A stretch of 64,000 bases of DNA from Wuchereria bancrofti (lineage: Eukaryota; Nematoda; Chromadorea; Rhabditida; Onchocercidae): positions 1,966,194 through 2,030,193 of the forward strand of contig SSBO01000012.1 in assembly GCA_005281725.1 (NCBI GenBank), read 5' to 3'. Shown here piece after piece: positions 11,022 to 24,472 of the stretch (its first letter is position 1; every line of letters starts with the position of its first letter). The notes beneath the pieces were generated by a model, which worked only from the letters and a program-made list of their open reading frames with translations, was not told where the DNA came from and made no database searches. Position numbers and translations under genes: made by a program.

Positions 11022-14000
11022 AGCTACACCTAATTAACAGGACATTTATTAACAGCACTTAGCTATTACAAAGCAGACTTTCCGCTACTATGATCCTATA
11101 CATTTAATGCAGCCTGTTGCAAAACATCCCCATCATTCTCAACTACGTAATATTCCTTTTATACCATTCTTATTAATTTCTCACTCCTGCATAACTGATC
11201 ACTGATAGCTACTACTACACTTGTTGCTCCACTTTTCTTATGACGGACACAACTCGGCTGGTTTCTGACCTACATTAAATAATTAATGCAATGTGTCAAT
11301 ACTTCTGAAAGTGCAACGACTTCTTGTTAACAAAGTGCCAATTAATACAATTAGGAAAAAACCTTGTCATTTGCACGCAGTTCCACGCTTATCAAATAAA
11401 CTGTGAAGGAAAATAGAAGTTGTGTCGTTTTTCACATTTGTTCAATACCTTCGAAAACGCTCAAAAGGCTCCCTATAGCAGTTACCTTTTCACTTAATCA
11501 TGCTTACGCTCATCATGCAAGTAAAAAATGAAATACGACCAGTTGAAAACGGAAAAATCGATATCCACGTAAAAACCTTCTCAATCGATTAGAATTGACC
11601 AAATTCATAGCGAAAACATAGGGAAAACAATCTCAAACAAATATGGAAAAATTCAGAACTGGTTGCACAACTAGCAGCACCAGCATCACCAACTTTTTTT
11701 TACAAGCATAAAAAGTACCAACCCTTCACACTTCTTTTCTTCATGTATGTAACTTTCTGAATGTGAACCAGATGAAATACACCAGATTTTAATACTCGGA
11801 TATTGTGTGAATATTATTAGACAATCAGTGATCTTGGAAACATCACATAATCTGGTGCTAGAGATGGACAAAGAAAAAAACATTACCAACTTTTCTGCCG
11901 ACGTTAGAAAATGCAAATTTTCGTCATTTTTTTTACGTATTGGTTCATCTCAGAAAGTTAAAAAGTTATGGTGTAGGAAATAATTCTAGAACTACAAATG
12001 AAGATTTCGATTTAAAAAAAATTAACTTTCAATAAAAAAACTGTACAAACTAATACGAAATTAAATATAACTTTGTGATTTTCTACTGTTCCATTCTGAC
12101 CCTTTTCGTTCCAGTTCTTGTTTTTTTTTTTTTTCTGCTTTCATTTGCTCAACTATAAGGGAAATAACCAATATAGACCAAGGACAAGAAATCCTACATC
12201 ACACCCAATCAATAAGCAACAACGCTTTTCGTTATAAGATTGAACACAGTAACGGAAACCAAGATCCTACTTTCTTACATTCCTACACCCAAATCATGAC
12301 GAAAACATGACGTGCCATCTGCCACGTATATGTACAGTTATACTTACATCTCAGGTATACGAGTTTTCGAATATAATTTTGGCCAATTATTGAAAAGATG
12401 ACATACCAACTACATTGGTACCTGGAAAAAGAACAAAAAAAGAGGGAAAAATGTGGATGCTGTTCTACAAAGATCTGGGAGGCAGCCATATTTCTGATTT
12501 TTTCTAAAGTTCGACCATTTCCCAAAAAGTTTTTAGGAAAATTTATCCACGATAATGATGAGAATTTTTGTCAATAAATGATTTGCTTCACATAATTTTC
12601 ATTAGAGAAGGATGGAAGATGAGAAATTAAAAATACTGTTCTGATTCAATTAATAAAGGATGAAAATGCATGAACGATTATATTAAAAGAAGGTTGAATC
12701 AATTATATTAAAGTTGTGCCGGTTGTTGTTCCAGCCAAACAGAAATAAGAAAGTAGTGAGAAGTAAAATCAATCATTAATGTAGTTTTGCATTTTTAGAA
12801 TAGCGAAGTTGACTTTTCACATGACAAACTATGCATAAATATTAATTGAATAAGTATGTCAACAAAGCTAACACGAATCAAATAAGAAACAAAATTAATA
12901 GGTCGTAATAATTACACTGGTGTCCCCTTAGCGGTTAATAGTACAGCTTGCGAGAGTGAAGTGAAATGGTCCTTCACAACACTGAAAGTAGAAATACTCC
13001 AACCGTCCTCTTCTCTCAGTCTTTATCATCACTCTTACAAACAGGAACAAATAAGAACCAAAGAAAAAATTGCTTGTAATAAGAGGAAATTATTAAATAC
13101 GTTTCATCCAAAACTAACGAATAATAGTAATACTATCGTTTCTATACCAACAGTGATCTTAATATTTGAATGAGAGTGGTGGGAGGGGACTGTCACCAGC
13201 GATCGTTCACCTGAGAATACACTTCACAAACACAAACACACATACACACATACGCACAACCCAGTAAATCAATCTTCCATCTCTCGCAACTGGGAACAGT
13301 GAAATATGAATTGTTATATGTGCAACATACATCCGGTACTTGTGACAACAGGCATGTCGCTTTGCATCACAAAAATTGGGAAATTTGATCTGGTACTTTC
13401 GATACCATCTTAATATACAGTGACTAGAAATGGATGGTTTACCTCTAAGAGATGTTCATCTTTTCTACCTACCACATACCACTGTTCCTCATCTTCATAT
13501 CTAAGATAATGAATTTCACAATTCTTATTTTTGGTATTCCGGAAGTTCGATAGTTATACCTGAACAGTATTTAAATCCCTGTCAATTACAATTACAAGAT
13601 TAAATGAAGCAACATCTTATGATGGGCTCCAATATGTTGCGAAATTATTAAGTTTCGTCATTACTGCATATCCAACAAACTTCAAATAATAGTCACTGAA
13701 TACAACAAATTCATAGAAATTTGACAAGCTGTACAACTGTCAGTTTCATTCTGTGAATCTCCTATTTCGCCATACTTATCCTTACCTTATATTTTATTTA
13801 AAAAATTTCTGAAAATTTTCAACTTGACTTAAGTCGGTAATAATTCTCATCCTCTATATAGTTAGTCCTTGCTAAAATTCATATAGAATTCCTTCGCACT
13901 TCTTATACTGCATTTTTATGGAAAAAATTCATCGGTTTGAAGGTTGTCAGACTGCTAAAATCAGTCAAATATAAATACAAATTAAAGCAAGGAAACATAC

Positions 14001-14538
14001 AAATGGTATTTCTTGTTGGACAAGATTTCTGTAGTTTTATGCAAGAATGTGAGTGCTTAAGTTCTTTCTTCAGCGCAAGAAGTGAGTGGTACTGAGAAAA
14101 AAGGAAGGATAAAAGGGAAAAACGGAACTTAATTAATGTGCACAGAAGTAGGAATAAGCATTCAACTGATTTATAAGCAAAGTTTTTACAAGTTCAAATT
14201 ACTAAAATATTTGTCTATGAAGTAAAGCAGTCTCTTTTAAAAGATTTGAAAAGAATCTGATGAGGAGATCAAATTACAAATAGACTAATTTATAAAATCA
14301 ATAAATGGAAGGCTAAAATCAATAAATGGAATATAAGCAACTAATGTTACTTATATATACTTATTGCGAGAAGCACTTTACCGATATCAGTTTGCGGTGT
14401 GAACAAAACAAGGTAAAAAATAATGCTACAAACATAAATAGCGCACCTGTTAACAATCCAGAGATTACACCAATCTTACATAATTCTCAAAAATAACCTC
14501 AATATGGAATCCTTTATCGGAAATATCAAGACTTACTT
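11022..14538. other. Intergenic or intronic AT-rich DNA
   Basis: No exon can be assigned with confidence. One short minus-strand candidate lies near 13480-13530 (peptide NCEIHYLRYEDEEQWYV, followed by a GTAGGT donor), but it has no partner exon. A CA-rich microsatellite sits near 13220-13260. Confidence 0.5.
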
Positions 14539-14733
14539 GGTTATCCATTCCACTGTATCACGAAGATAATCCGGAAGAAGCCGATCAAAGCGGCTGTTGA
14601 TTTTGTTAGACGCCAGTGTAATTAGGTGTACTGACGAGTTTGACCATTCAAAATAAAATATACCGGTTATCCAATGTTTGCATTCGTTTGCATTATCTCC
14701 CACCAAATTTCCGGCGGATTCAGTAGAAATGAG
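14358..14733 (-). CDS. Exon(s) of an unrecognised gene (partial)
   Basis: The minus-strand stretch 14733-14539 is open, preceded by a strong acceptor (ATCTTCAG) and followed by GTAAGT. It encodes LISTESAGNLVGDNANECKH and continues with a balanced composition to DYLRDTVEWITK. A following exon from about 14446, after acceptor TTAACAG, matches its phase and reads CAIYVCSIIFYLVLFTPQTD, a likely membrane-spanning segment, running open to about 14358. A further candidate upstream exon begins after TTTTACAG near 14820 (PRLLTFAIISYRSSSRLLD). I do not recognise the family. It is the only gene-like signal between the MOB gene and synaptogyrin and could be part of a longer minus-strand gene. Confidence 0.45.
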
Positions 14734-14833
14734 CTGAAGATACAAAGAATTAAAATACAAACATCGAGTAATCTACTCGAACTACGATAAGAGATAATCG
14801 CGAACGTCAGTAGTCGTGGCTGTAAAACAAAAA

Positions 14834-16910
14834 AAAAAAGAAATTTTCGTAAAGAATGTCACCAAATTATGGGAAGTCCCGAACAAACCGATATCGCCGG
14901 TCGATAACGAGGACAAACTACACCGATACATTAACAGGACTAAGGAGGAACGTATAAAATCCGAGCCATTCCACCGGTAATTTGCGGATTTGTTGCTATG
15001 CAATTCATTTCATGTTGAATTGAAAGATTATCCTGAAGAATGGAAGAGGCTAAGGCGGTAGTGTTCATGGAATAGCGCACATGTCTCAATACCGTAAGTA
15101 AGTGGGCAACACATTATTAACCATCACTCCCCAAGCATTGAATGATCTAATGAAATGTTATGGGTGCGAGTACCCAATTCAAAATCATATGCGGGAATTA
15201 CGCATATGAAGAACATCTGAAGTAAGCTTGACGAGTTCTTCTTTTTTTCTTTACGATAATTTTAAGGGAAACATAGTCTTGGTATTAGTATTTCTTTACA
15301 AGTTTTCCAAGAAGAACTGCACAATGTCCAATGATGAAATCACTGCTTATATGCTTTGGAATTTTCTGGAAAACATCTATCGACATCTTTTCACTGCTAT
15401 TCCTTTTATGACCACTGGATGTATTCGTTAGAATGTAAAATGATCATTCTCTATTTTCATAAGAAGAGAGTTTTTTGAGATATAAGAGGGAGAGGATGAT
15501 CTCATCTTTGAAGAATTTTCTGATTGAATAAAAGTTACTATCTACTATCTCCGATATAGTTGTATTTTTTTCCCTTTTTTTTTAATGTAGTACAATTTCA
15601 TCAAAGTTATGTTTTTTTTTTTTTTCTCTCTCTCTCTTCTAAAATATTACTTTCATTCATTATGCACTCTCAGAGATCAGTAGAAATAATTTCGATGTCA
15701 TTGATTCACTCATTTCCTTTCTCATCGTTACATTTTTTTATCATTTTTTCTTACCATTTCGATGGATTTCGAATAGAAGAAAAATCGGTGATACTTCTTA
15801 TCATAAATGTTAGTGACATTTGACGGTAATTATTTTCAAGTAACATGCTAATACATAGTAAAGGAAAACAAAAATTCATGGAATGTTTTGGTGTCCTAAC
15901 ATCCCATATAACGAAGAAAATCGAAGCATTGTTTGTAATCAGTAGTAGGAGTAGCTAGGCTAGAATTGCTTATAAGAAAGCCTAGCTATATTGAGAGAAG
16001 GAGGAGAGAAGGCCTAAGTCCGATAGCTTCAGAGTTCTGACAATGTGAGTTGCTTTGAGGTTCTTTTGATCAATTTGTGCGAATATGTACTCCCCGTGCT
16101 GGAGCAGATTGAAGAGATCTTTCTATGGCAAGACATTTTCCATTTCTCTTTTAAAGTATATACATTATCACGCCTCACTAAATTATCTTAGGCTTTTTTT
16201 TTTTTTCAATTTTATCGAAATGAAAGTTTTCAGTTTAACAACTGATAAACTCAATTGGATATTTCAGCCATAATGTGACTTAATTATTGTCTAATTTTAT
16301 CTAATTAGTGAGTAAATTAATTGGAAATGGTCTGATGAACTTTAAATAAGCTGATCGGAATTGGAGTGCGGATATGTCCGAATGTACAGATGAATCACTT
16401 TCATAACCCCTAGGTTGTTATCGCCGCTTTGCAATTGTATTTTATTGAAAATCACCTTGAAAAAAATAATTGCGCATTTTTTTAAAATAATTTTTATCTG
16501 AAAACAGGGAAGAAGCAAAAGGAATCACTTAAAACAATAAAAATTGGCTTAGCATGTAAGGAATGATATTTGTCGATGTGGAATTTTTTATTTGTCATTC
16601 AGTCCAATACTTTTCTAAATTCTCATTTAGCTATATTTTATTGTGGGAAAGTATTTCTGTTTCCACTGCTCAACTTTTTTCAGAAATCCTTTCACTTCGA
16701 AGTGCAATTTTCTTCACAAACTTGAGCATTTTTCATATAATACGTAAAGATTTCACCTGAAACATTTGCTTGTTTCATGAAATCATACCAATAAAAGATT
16801 ATTCTTACTGTTAATATGGTATCATAGTAAAATAACTGAATTCGTGTGATGGCTATACAAATCAAAAATATGACAAGAACTGAATTTCTTAGAATTCAGA
16901 TACAATCTAA
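14834..16910. other. Intergenic, upstream of synaptogyrin
   Basis: No coding exon is supported. The sequence has poly-T and CT runs (about 15610-15640) and short random open frames. The synaptogyrin promoter should lie near its right end. Confidence 0.5.
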
Positions 16911-18860
16911 ATGATGGAGAATGTTCGAGCATATGGTGCCGGCCTAGCTGGAGGACAATTTCAACTGGGCGTTTTCTTGAGAAAACCGGCTGTTATCTTG
17001 CGAATCTTTGCTTTGGTTGGTGAAATGTAGATTTTTTTTTTTTGTTTGAAAAATATCTACCTGATTAAGATATTCCATAAATGAAAATATTGGCGAAATT
17101 TTTTGGTTGGCTGATGGTATCTGTTAAGATGAAGACGAAACTCTTTGTAGCAATTAACTGAAGAATGCTAACCTCATTATCATCATCACCATATATTTTT
17201 TAGTTGCTGAATTATGATCATATATTTCGCAACTTGAAATATTAGACTAGGAAAATGCGCATATCAGTGATAGTTTCTTTTTTTTTAAATATTTTTACAT
17301 TTAAGGTTGTTGGTCTTGCACAGTGGATCGCCGTTTCACGTGGTGGTTGGTATACACCAGAAAATGGTGACAAACAAATTTGCCTTTATGCCAATAGTTC
17401 ATCGACCTGTTCTTTCGGTTCAGCGATGGGTTTTTTTGCTGTTCTGAGTTCATTGGGTCTATTGTTTCTAGATGCTAAATTCGAAAAAATTAGTTCGATT
17501 CCAACTAGAAAACGTGCTGTAACCACCGATATGATCCTTTCTGGTTTGTTGACTATGCTGTTGTTTTTTCGGTCGCATAATATTGAATCGTTTTTTATGA
17601 CTACTGAAACTTTTATTAGCCCAGAAAACATTGGATACGTTAGATACGATCTTGAAAGTTTATTTCTCGAATATGAACTTTTCTTCATTGATCGATGATC
17701 AATTGTATGAAGGAGATCAGACTACTTTTTCATTACTGCGAAATTTTTTTTAGCCATCTATATTTATTATTTGTGTTATTTGTTTGATAATTCTCTTCTC
17801 TGTTATCAATTTTTGAGTGGTTGATCAAAAGCTTTCTCTGTTGTAACATTAAAGAGGAATGCATAAGGATCCTAAGTATCAAACAACAAGTGAAGCACGG
17901 ATATTTAAAACATTTTAATGTTTAAATTTTAAAGCGAGTTAGAATTCCAAAATATTTTTCTCTTAAATTCCAAATTAATTTGGAAAATACTGCCCAAAAA
18001 GAATAAGTCATAATTTTCAGCACTGCTGGCATTCTTATTTCTGATAACTTTTTTTTCGTTATGGTCAAAGTATGGTGAGGTGGATATAAGCAAACCGTAC
18101 GATGGCGGTTTGGCCAAAAGCGCCATTTTATTCGCGTTTCTATCCTTCATTACTTGGGTGGTTTTTTGGTCCTGTTTCACTAAATAGTAGCGAATTATTT
18201 TTATTCCACTACTAGAAGTTTGGACGAAATTTTTTAAGTTTAACATAAGATCAGGTTTTGGATGATTAAAGAAAATACCAATTTTAATTTCAATTGTATT
18301 TTTTGCAAACTTTCTGCTGTTCCAGTAAACTTCTTTACACTTCTTTAATATCATAAGCAATTGACTTTCATAATGGGATAATTACTATTAAAAATTCATC
18401 GATTTTAGGGCGCGGCTGCGTTTTTGGCATGGAGACGATACGAAGAAGGTGCAATAACAAATTTCGTACCATCATATGAACAAGATTTCACAACTGGGAT
18501 ACATGCTGGACCAGATTACAGCTATGGTGGTGAAAGCGATATCGGCGTTGCTGGTCAGTTTATTTTGACAAATGAAGCTACTCGAATCATAATGTTAAAT
18601 GTTAAAATCAAATTAAAAAAGTTGCGAGGGATTATGAAAATTTTAGATTGTATTATGAAAAAACATAAGTGACATTTAATATTGTTTTCTCAAACATTTC
18701 GAATTATTGTCACTCATAAGATTTTATTTATTCTGAAAAGTTTAAAATTTGAAATATTTCAGGACAAAGTGACAGAGGTACATATCAAAATGCTCCATTT
18801 ACAGCAATCAATACAGCAGAATCTCCAGTGGATATTACAAAAAGTTATCAGGGATATTAG
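16911..18860 (+). CDS. sng-1: Synaptogyrin
   Basis: Four-pass MARVEL-domain protein of synaptic vesicles. Exons: 16911-17015, 17306-17543, 18021-18157, 18409-18553, 18763-18860, giving 240 residues with agreeing phases. The start MMENVRAYGAGLAGGQF matches the family's N-terminus. TM1 includes VILRIFALVVGLAQWI. The first loop has paired cysteines in DKQICLYANSSSTCSFGSAM (family pattern: FCIYN...ACSYG). TM2 is FFAVLSSLGLLFLDAKF, TM3 is ILSALLAFLFLITFFSLWS, and TM4 is SAILFAFLSFITWGAAAFLA followed by WRRYEEG. The tail ends in ITKSYQGY. The exon 1 to 2 junction uses a weak donor (GTTGGT) and an AAG acceptor, so it may be off by a codon or two. An open frame on the opposite strand over exon 3 is a shadow. 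Confidence 0.93.
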
Positions 18861-19559
18861 CTGATTTTTTTTTTTTCATTTTTTTTAGCAGAGCAGAAAA
18901 TGCATAGCTCAAATATGTACACATCTTTTATTAACATCCAGCATTTTTTTTTTTTTTTTTGAAATTGTGCCTTATAATAGAAAACACAAGTAACTACTGT
19001 GATCCAGTCAAAGAATAAGTTTAGTTTTAGAAGGGAACTATTACATCCGCAGTAAAAAAAAAGGAATTGCTAATCATTTATGTATTTTTTTCAGTTTATT
19101 TACACATAATTTCTATCACTTTAAAAAAAATTGCCTATGATTCTTATATATGAGCAGTTATTCCTGAAAAAGGCAAATTTTGAATCTTTGATGATTTATG
19201 ATTTATGCATGAATGATATGTTATAGTATCATTGCTTTAAAGTGCAATATGTATGCTTTTCAAATCATATGTTTCTTTTAGAAATTTCTTACCTGCTTCA
19301 CTTACAGTAAATTGAATCGGGCAACCTGTACAATCGCTTTCATAAACGTTAGCTTAGCTTTTAGAAAATGTAGATTTTCTCAAAATTAAACATTTTCTAT
19401 TTATATTTACATGCAGTTTAAATTATTTTAATATCTTTTTTATAGCAATTATGTCAGATCTTTTCATACAGACGAAAAATAGACGATGTTCCAGAATTCT
19501 GATAACTTTTCTTACTATCTAATATTTTTGCTGAAAAAAAGAGTGTATTTATCTGTATA

Positions 19560-19866
19560 ATTCTTCACGGGGAATAAAGCATTTATGGAAATTAAAATTA
19601 TTCCAAAATATGATATATTTTTTTTTAATTGATTTTAATATGATATATATTTAAGGTGTTAAATTTGATATCTAAAAGAAAAAAGTTTTAAAAAAACGAA
19701 TCACCGCAAAATNATTCTTCACGGGGAATAAAGCATTTATGGAAATTAAAATTATTCCAAAATATGATATATTTTTTTTTAATTGATTTTAATATGATAT
19801 ATATTTAAGGTGTTAAATTTGATATCTAAAAGAAAAAAGTTTTAAAAAAACGAATCACCGCAAAAT
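19560..19866. repeat. 153-bp exact duplication flanking a single N
   Basis: Bases 19560-19712 and 19714-19866 are identical by eye over all 153 positions, including the length of a nine-T run, and are separated only by the ambiguous base at 19713. Both copies start ATTCTTCACGGGGAATAAAG and end ATCACCGCAAAAT. This is what results when two contigs sharing a terminal overlap are joined with one N instead of merged. The true genome probably has one copy. Confidence 0.9.
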
Positions 19867-20225
19867 TTGATTATTGTTACTACATCTTAACATCAATTGC
19901 TTTACGAAAAAGATCTGATAGAATGAGTTAAAAAAAAAGGTAATAACTTGAAAATTCCAAGCAAATGCTCATATTTTTTAACTTGCTGTTACAAATTCTT
20001 AATATAATATGCACTTTCATTCTTGAATGAAATAAATATGAATTGAACTATGCTGTAAGACAATTTAGGTGCAATAAAATAGCATTAGCTTATAAAAATA
20101 TAAATATCAAAGAGAAAATATTAATGAAAATAGAATTGAATTATTTTGTATAAAAATATTTTATGATATTGAATAAAAAGAATGATTAGATGTAGCTGTT
20201 ATATATTATTATAGTAATATTCCCG

Positions 20226-20227
<2 letters not shown>

Positions 20228-20270
<43 letters not shown>

Positions 20271-20279
20271 TACTTATTT
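20228..20279. repeat. Poly-T tract of 52 bases
   Basis: An uninterrupted run of T occupies this interval. It could be the poly-A tail of a minus-strand retroposed transcript, but no coding sequence is recognisable on its left, so a simple homopolymer is equally likely. Its exact length is unreliable in any sequencing method. Confidence 0.9.
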
Positions 20280-21166
20280 ATTTGTTAAATCGTAGAATAT
20301 ATTACTAATACTTATCATTATTGTCCATTTTTTCTTTCTGCTTCCTTCCAGCCCGCTTTATCTTTTTCATTTATTTTACATCCAATTACAACAATGTAAA
20401 GAAAAAGAAAAGACAGATGAAAACTGGCTTATAAGAATGATTCTATTACATTGGTAGCCATTGCATGCTGCAAAAGTTATTCGTCACTTTTCTTCAACTT
20501 TCTATCCGTTACCTATTTTTGTCATCTCCCAATTAACCACCAATATCATCGGTTATTCTATTCAATGCACTGAATGCTAATGTTGAATTAACAACTTAAA
20601 TGAACTTTTGACAGGAAATTTATTTGCTAATCAAATGACTGATCATTTGCTTTTATCTATTTGATGATTGCTCTCAAAAAAAAAAAAAACTGAGCTTTGC
20701 CAGGAGTAATTTACAATTAAAGTTAAAATCTTACATGAATGTACTAAGTAGAAAACTTGTTTAATTTAAACTGGTAATAATTATTTCTAGTCTTTTAAGC
20801 AAATAACAGAAATTTCATGGATAAATTTATTAAATTCGATTTTTTTCTAAATTCTCATCAAATTGCATGCTTTAATTTGATACACTGTTTTGAGATAAAA
20901 ATGGAGGAAAAGCAAATTTGATAATTTCGAATTTTCAATTGTCAAAGAAAGACAAAAAACAAAATATGTATTCCCACCAGCTTATTTTACATTATTTTCT
21001 GCTTAATCATGTTTAATTTTTTTCTCTTTTTTTTGATTAATTTTAATAGACTTAACTTTATTCACTTTTATTTCGCCTATTATCCGATGAAAAATTCAAA
21101 TCAAACTTTTTTTTTTCTTCTAGTAAAAACAAAGAATTGCAGATTAAATTAAAATAATTCAGCCAA

Positions 21167-23207
21167 ATGGTTAATGATATTGAAATTCGAGAACGTTTAT
21201 TATATACTGAAAAGCTTAAATATTTGGCATTTTTTGGTGTTGCAACAAGTGCTTTTACTCCAGTTGTTTGTGTAATGTCAATTCCACTACTTTATAATTA
21301 CTTACAATTTGTTCAGACACAATTACAAACCAAAACTCAATACTGCAAAGTAAGTATAAATCATTATTCATTGATCGATAGTAAGAGTATAATTAGAAGA
21401 TGATCATATGATCATTTTCTCAACTGAGCTACCTATGAATCAATAACAGTATTACATTAATAGTTGTAGTACACATTGAAATTTCGTATCAGAGAAATCA
21501 TTAGATTAACCTTTCCTTTTTTGTTATCATTTGTCTTAGTATGAGTAAATTATTTGCAATTATGATAATGAATTATTGTTAAGATTAATTGCTATGAAAT
21601 GAAGAATTGTCTTAGTTATATGAGTTTGATTATATTTCAAGTAAATATAATAATATAATGACAGAAGAAAGTATTTTCTTTTTTCGTTTATTTCATTATG
21701 CTTAATGTTAATAACGAATTTAATTTTAATGCAAAATTAGTATTCTATACAAATTTGAATTTGTATAAGAAAACACTTTTCTTTTCCATTTCTGTCTTTT
21801 TTTAAAATTATTTATGTCCAACATATTTTTTAATATGAAATTTGGAATTACAACCGTGTGTTAAAAAAAAATAATATTACTTTCATCTCATTTGCTAATG
21901 TTCATATTACAGTGATAAAAAAAAAAATGAAAATTTTGGCTATAGGATCGATCATTAGAGCTTTTTAAATGATTATCTGAAAGAAATTTGAAACAAAAGC
22001 GAGAAGGAAATTTTGATCAAGAAATGCTCAATAGAAACGATAGTAATGCAGCGTGTAAGTTAATTAAATGTTTAATGAAAGATAAAACTTAATAACAATA
22101 ATTCAAATAGTGATAAAGTTACCTTACTACCATTTTGGAATTATGGTTGCTGTGCATATTTTCTATTAGGTTATAAGTGTGAATACGGGTCATCGGATCC
22201 AGCTGGACCAAAAGGTCGCAATGGGAAAAATGATGTGGATGGATTACCAGGAAGCAATGGAATACCGGGAATTGATGATGATGTGATTGTTACCAAAGGA
22301 ACTGATTTCTGTTTTGAATGTCCACCAGGTATGATAACTAAAATTGCGTTATTTTCGAATTTATTATTTATATGATATATTTTTAAGAGCTGCTGGACCT
22401 CCAGGACTTGCAGATCCTAAAGGTCTACCTGGTATACCTGGCGTCCCAGGCTTGAATGCTGATGGTAGTGAACGAGGTCCACCAGTTCCTGAGCCTCCTG
22501 GACAGCCAGCAAGTTCTGAAATATGATTTTTTTTTTTGTTGGAAGAATCATTTTTTCGAAGAAAAAAATATTATTTTCTTTTAAACAACTTTTTTTAGGG
22601 TTTGCCAGGACAAGCCGGACCTAAAGGACAACCAAGCATTGATGGACATATCATTAAACAACCCGGACACCGGGATTTCCAGGTTTACCAGGCAAGAGAA
22701 TCCTTATCAATCAAATTTAAAATAGCGAGTACAACCCATGTTTCCAATTTATTTTTTTCTTTTTTTTTGAAATAATCATTAAAATTCTTTTGAATTAAAA
22801 ATCCAAAAGTGTTAAAGTCTTTTTGAAATTTTGAAAGTTACGCAAACAATGAAATATTTTGACCGTAGTTAAGCTATGAAGGATGAAACACTACAATATG
22901 ATATGGTACTTTCAGGACCACAAGGTCCAGTTGGTAGTCCAGGAGTTCAAAGTCTACCTGGAATACCGGGACCATTAAGTTAGATTAATTTTAATATCTG
23001 TTGAAGCATTGAGCACTTTAGATTATGATTATATTCATAGTGTAATAATTAAAATTTATGAACATAGACTATCCACCAGGAGATCCTGGTATTCCAGAAA
23101 TCGATGGTCGACCTGGCTTTTCTGGAAAAAAAGGTATCACTGGAAAACGTGGACCAAGTGGATCATGCAACCATTGTCCAGATGCAAGAACAGCGCCAGG
23201 ATATTAA
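21167..23207 (+). pseudogene. Cuticle collagen, disrupted
   Basis: The layout is that of a nematode cuticle collagen. An N-terminal exon (21167-21352) has a hydrophobic anchor (YLAFFGVATSAFTPVVCVMS). A linker exon follows (21946-22054), then Cys-flanked Gly-X-Y blocks (22170-22328, about 22390-22526, about 22600-22700, 22918-22981, about 23070-23207) ending in CNHCPDARTAPGY. Breaks: TGA at 21970 in the linker frame; TGA at 22524 with no usable donor to the next Gly-X-Y block; a frame change near 22668, where GTPGFPGLPGK continues in another frame; TAG after GIPGPLS near 22981; and Gly lost in GVQSLPG. Both termini remain well preserved, so the decay is recent or some breaks are sequencing errors. 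Functional collagens of this type form the worm's exoskeleton after secretion and trimming. Confidence 0.75.
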
Positions 23208-24472
23208 CAAAAATAATATAAAAACTTATTCTGTTTGTAATGGATTTCTATTAAAATGGAAATTTATTTTTGATACATCGGATGAACATTTCAGAAAACA
23301 ATATTTTAGTAAAATTTGTTTGATGTAACGCTGAATTCGTCAAACAATTCAGTTTATAAAATGGACAAATAACACAGTATACTTTTTACATTTACAGTAA
23401 TTACTAAATACTTACAAATAATTCACATTTAAAATTTTTAGTTAGGTCATCTACAAGTGATAAATAACAGAAACTTCGGAATTTTTTAACTGGTTTTTTT
23501 TTTTTTTGTCCATCGGTATTTTTTGTAAAGTAAAATGCAGTTTTTTTTTCTTAGCAAAATAGCAATCGTGTGACAATAAACCTCTACCAACCAGTTTTCA
23601 TTTCTGTTTCATGAAGAAAATATGAAACTGAAAGTATTGCCGGAAACTGCTCAAAAAAAAAAAAAACAACTAAAAAAAATTCAGTAATAAACAGTTTTAA
23701 TAGCTGAGTTTGGATTTGAAACTATTACTGAAAATATGTTTATCGTTTATCGATAGTGAAAGAGTGATTTATGAATAATCGAAATGAGCAAATAAGATAA
23801 GTAGCTGCACTATAATAATAATCACTGGATGTAAGTTAAATTGTGAAGGAATAAAATGACACTTACTAATGTCATTGATAAAGTTTTCATTTTATTATTT
23901 TAAGACGAAATTTTTCAAATAAACTGGTTTCCCAGAAATGCTTGCAGTTTTTTCAATTTCCGAATAAAATATAAACAAAAACTGGTTCACGGAGAATATT
24001 TGTTATTAGATAATAAGTTGCTTAAAAAAAAAAAATTGTTTTACTACGAAAAAAATTGATGAATAAAAAAAAAAGGAAAAAAAACAAATCAAAAAAAGAA
24101 ATGATATATGATATTTATATATGCTATTTCTCTTTTAAAATGATCTATTTGAAAACTTTCAACACTTCAAACTAGCATCAATTAAATTAAATTAGTGGGA
24201 AAAGTCGCAAAAAAACCTTACTTTTATGGTAATTTTCAGTTTGTAAGAAATGTAAAAGTATGGCATTCAAAATTTTCGACTAATCAAAGATGGCACTATT
24301 ATGTGTTGTTGGAAGAAATTTAAGAAATCATAATTAGCATAAAAATAACATAGTCATGTAGAGTGTATAATTTTACTAACATTGGGAGAAAAAAATTTTT
24401 CTTAATGCAATTAGCAGATGGTAATACAAAAAAAAGACTTCTTTTTTCTTCCTTCTTTTTTTTTTTTTAATT
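23208..24472. other. Intergenic spacer
   Basis: This AT-rich DNA lies between the collagen locus and the 3' end of the Ig-family gene, with several poly-A/T runs. I see no exon. Confidence 0.6.

Larger units (their letters stand above)
18861..21166. other. Intergenic, contains assembly join and poly-T
   Basis: No gene is seen. This region contains the N at 19713 with its flanking duplication and a 52-base poly-T tract. The remainder is AT-rich spacer between synaptogyrin and the collagen locus. Confidence 0.6.

Noticed and set aside
17929..18360. 143-codon minus-strand open frame
   Set aside because: It overlaps synaptogyrin exon 3 antisense. The plus-strand exon has family sequence and phase-correct splice sites; the minus frame has neither.
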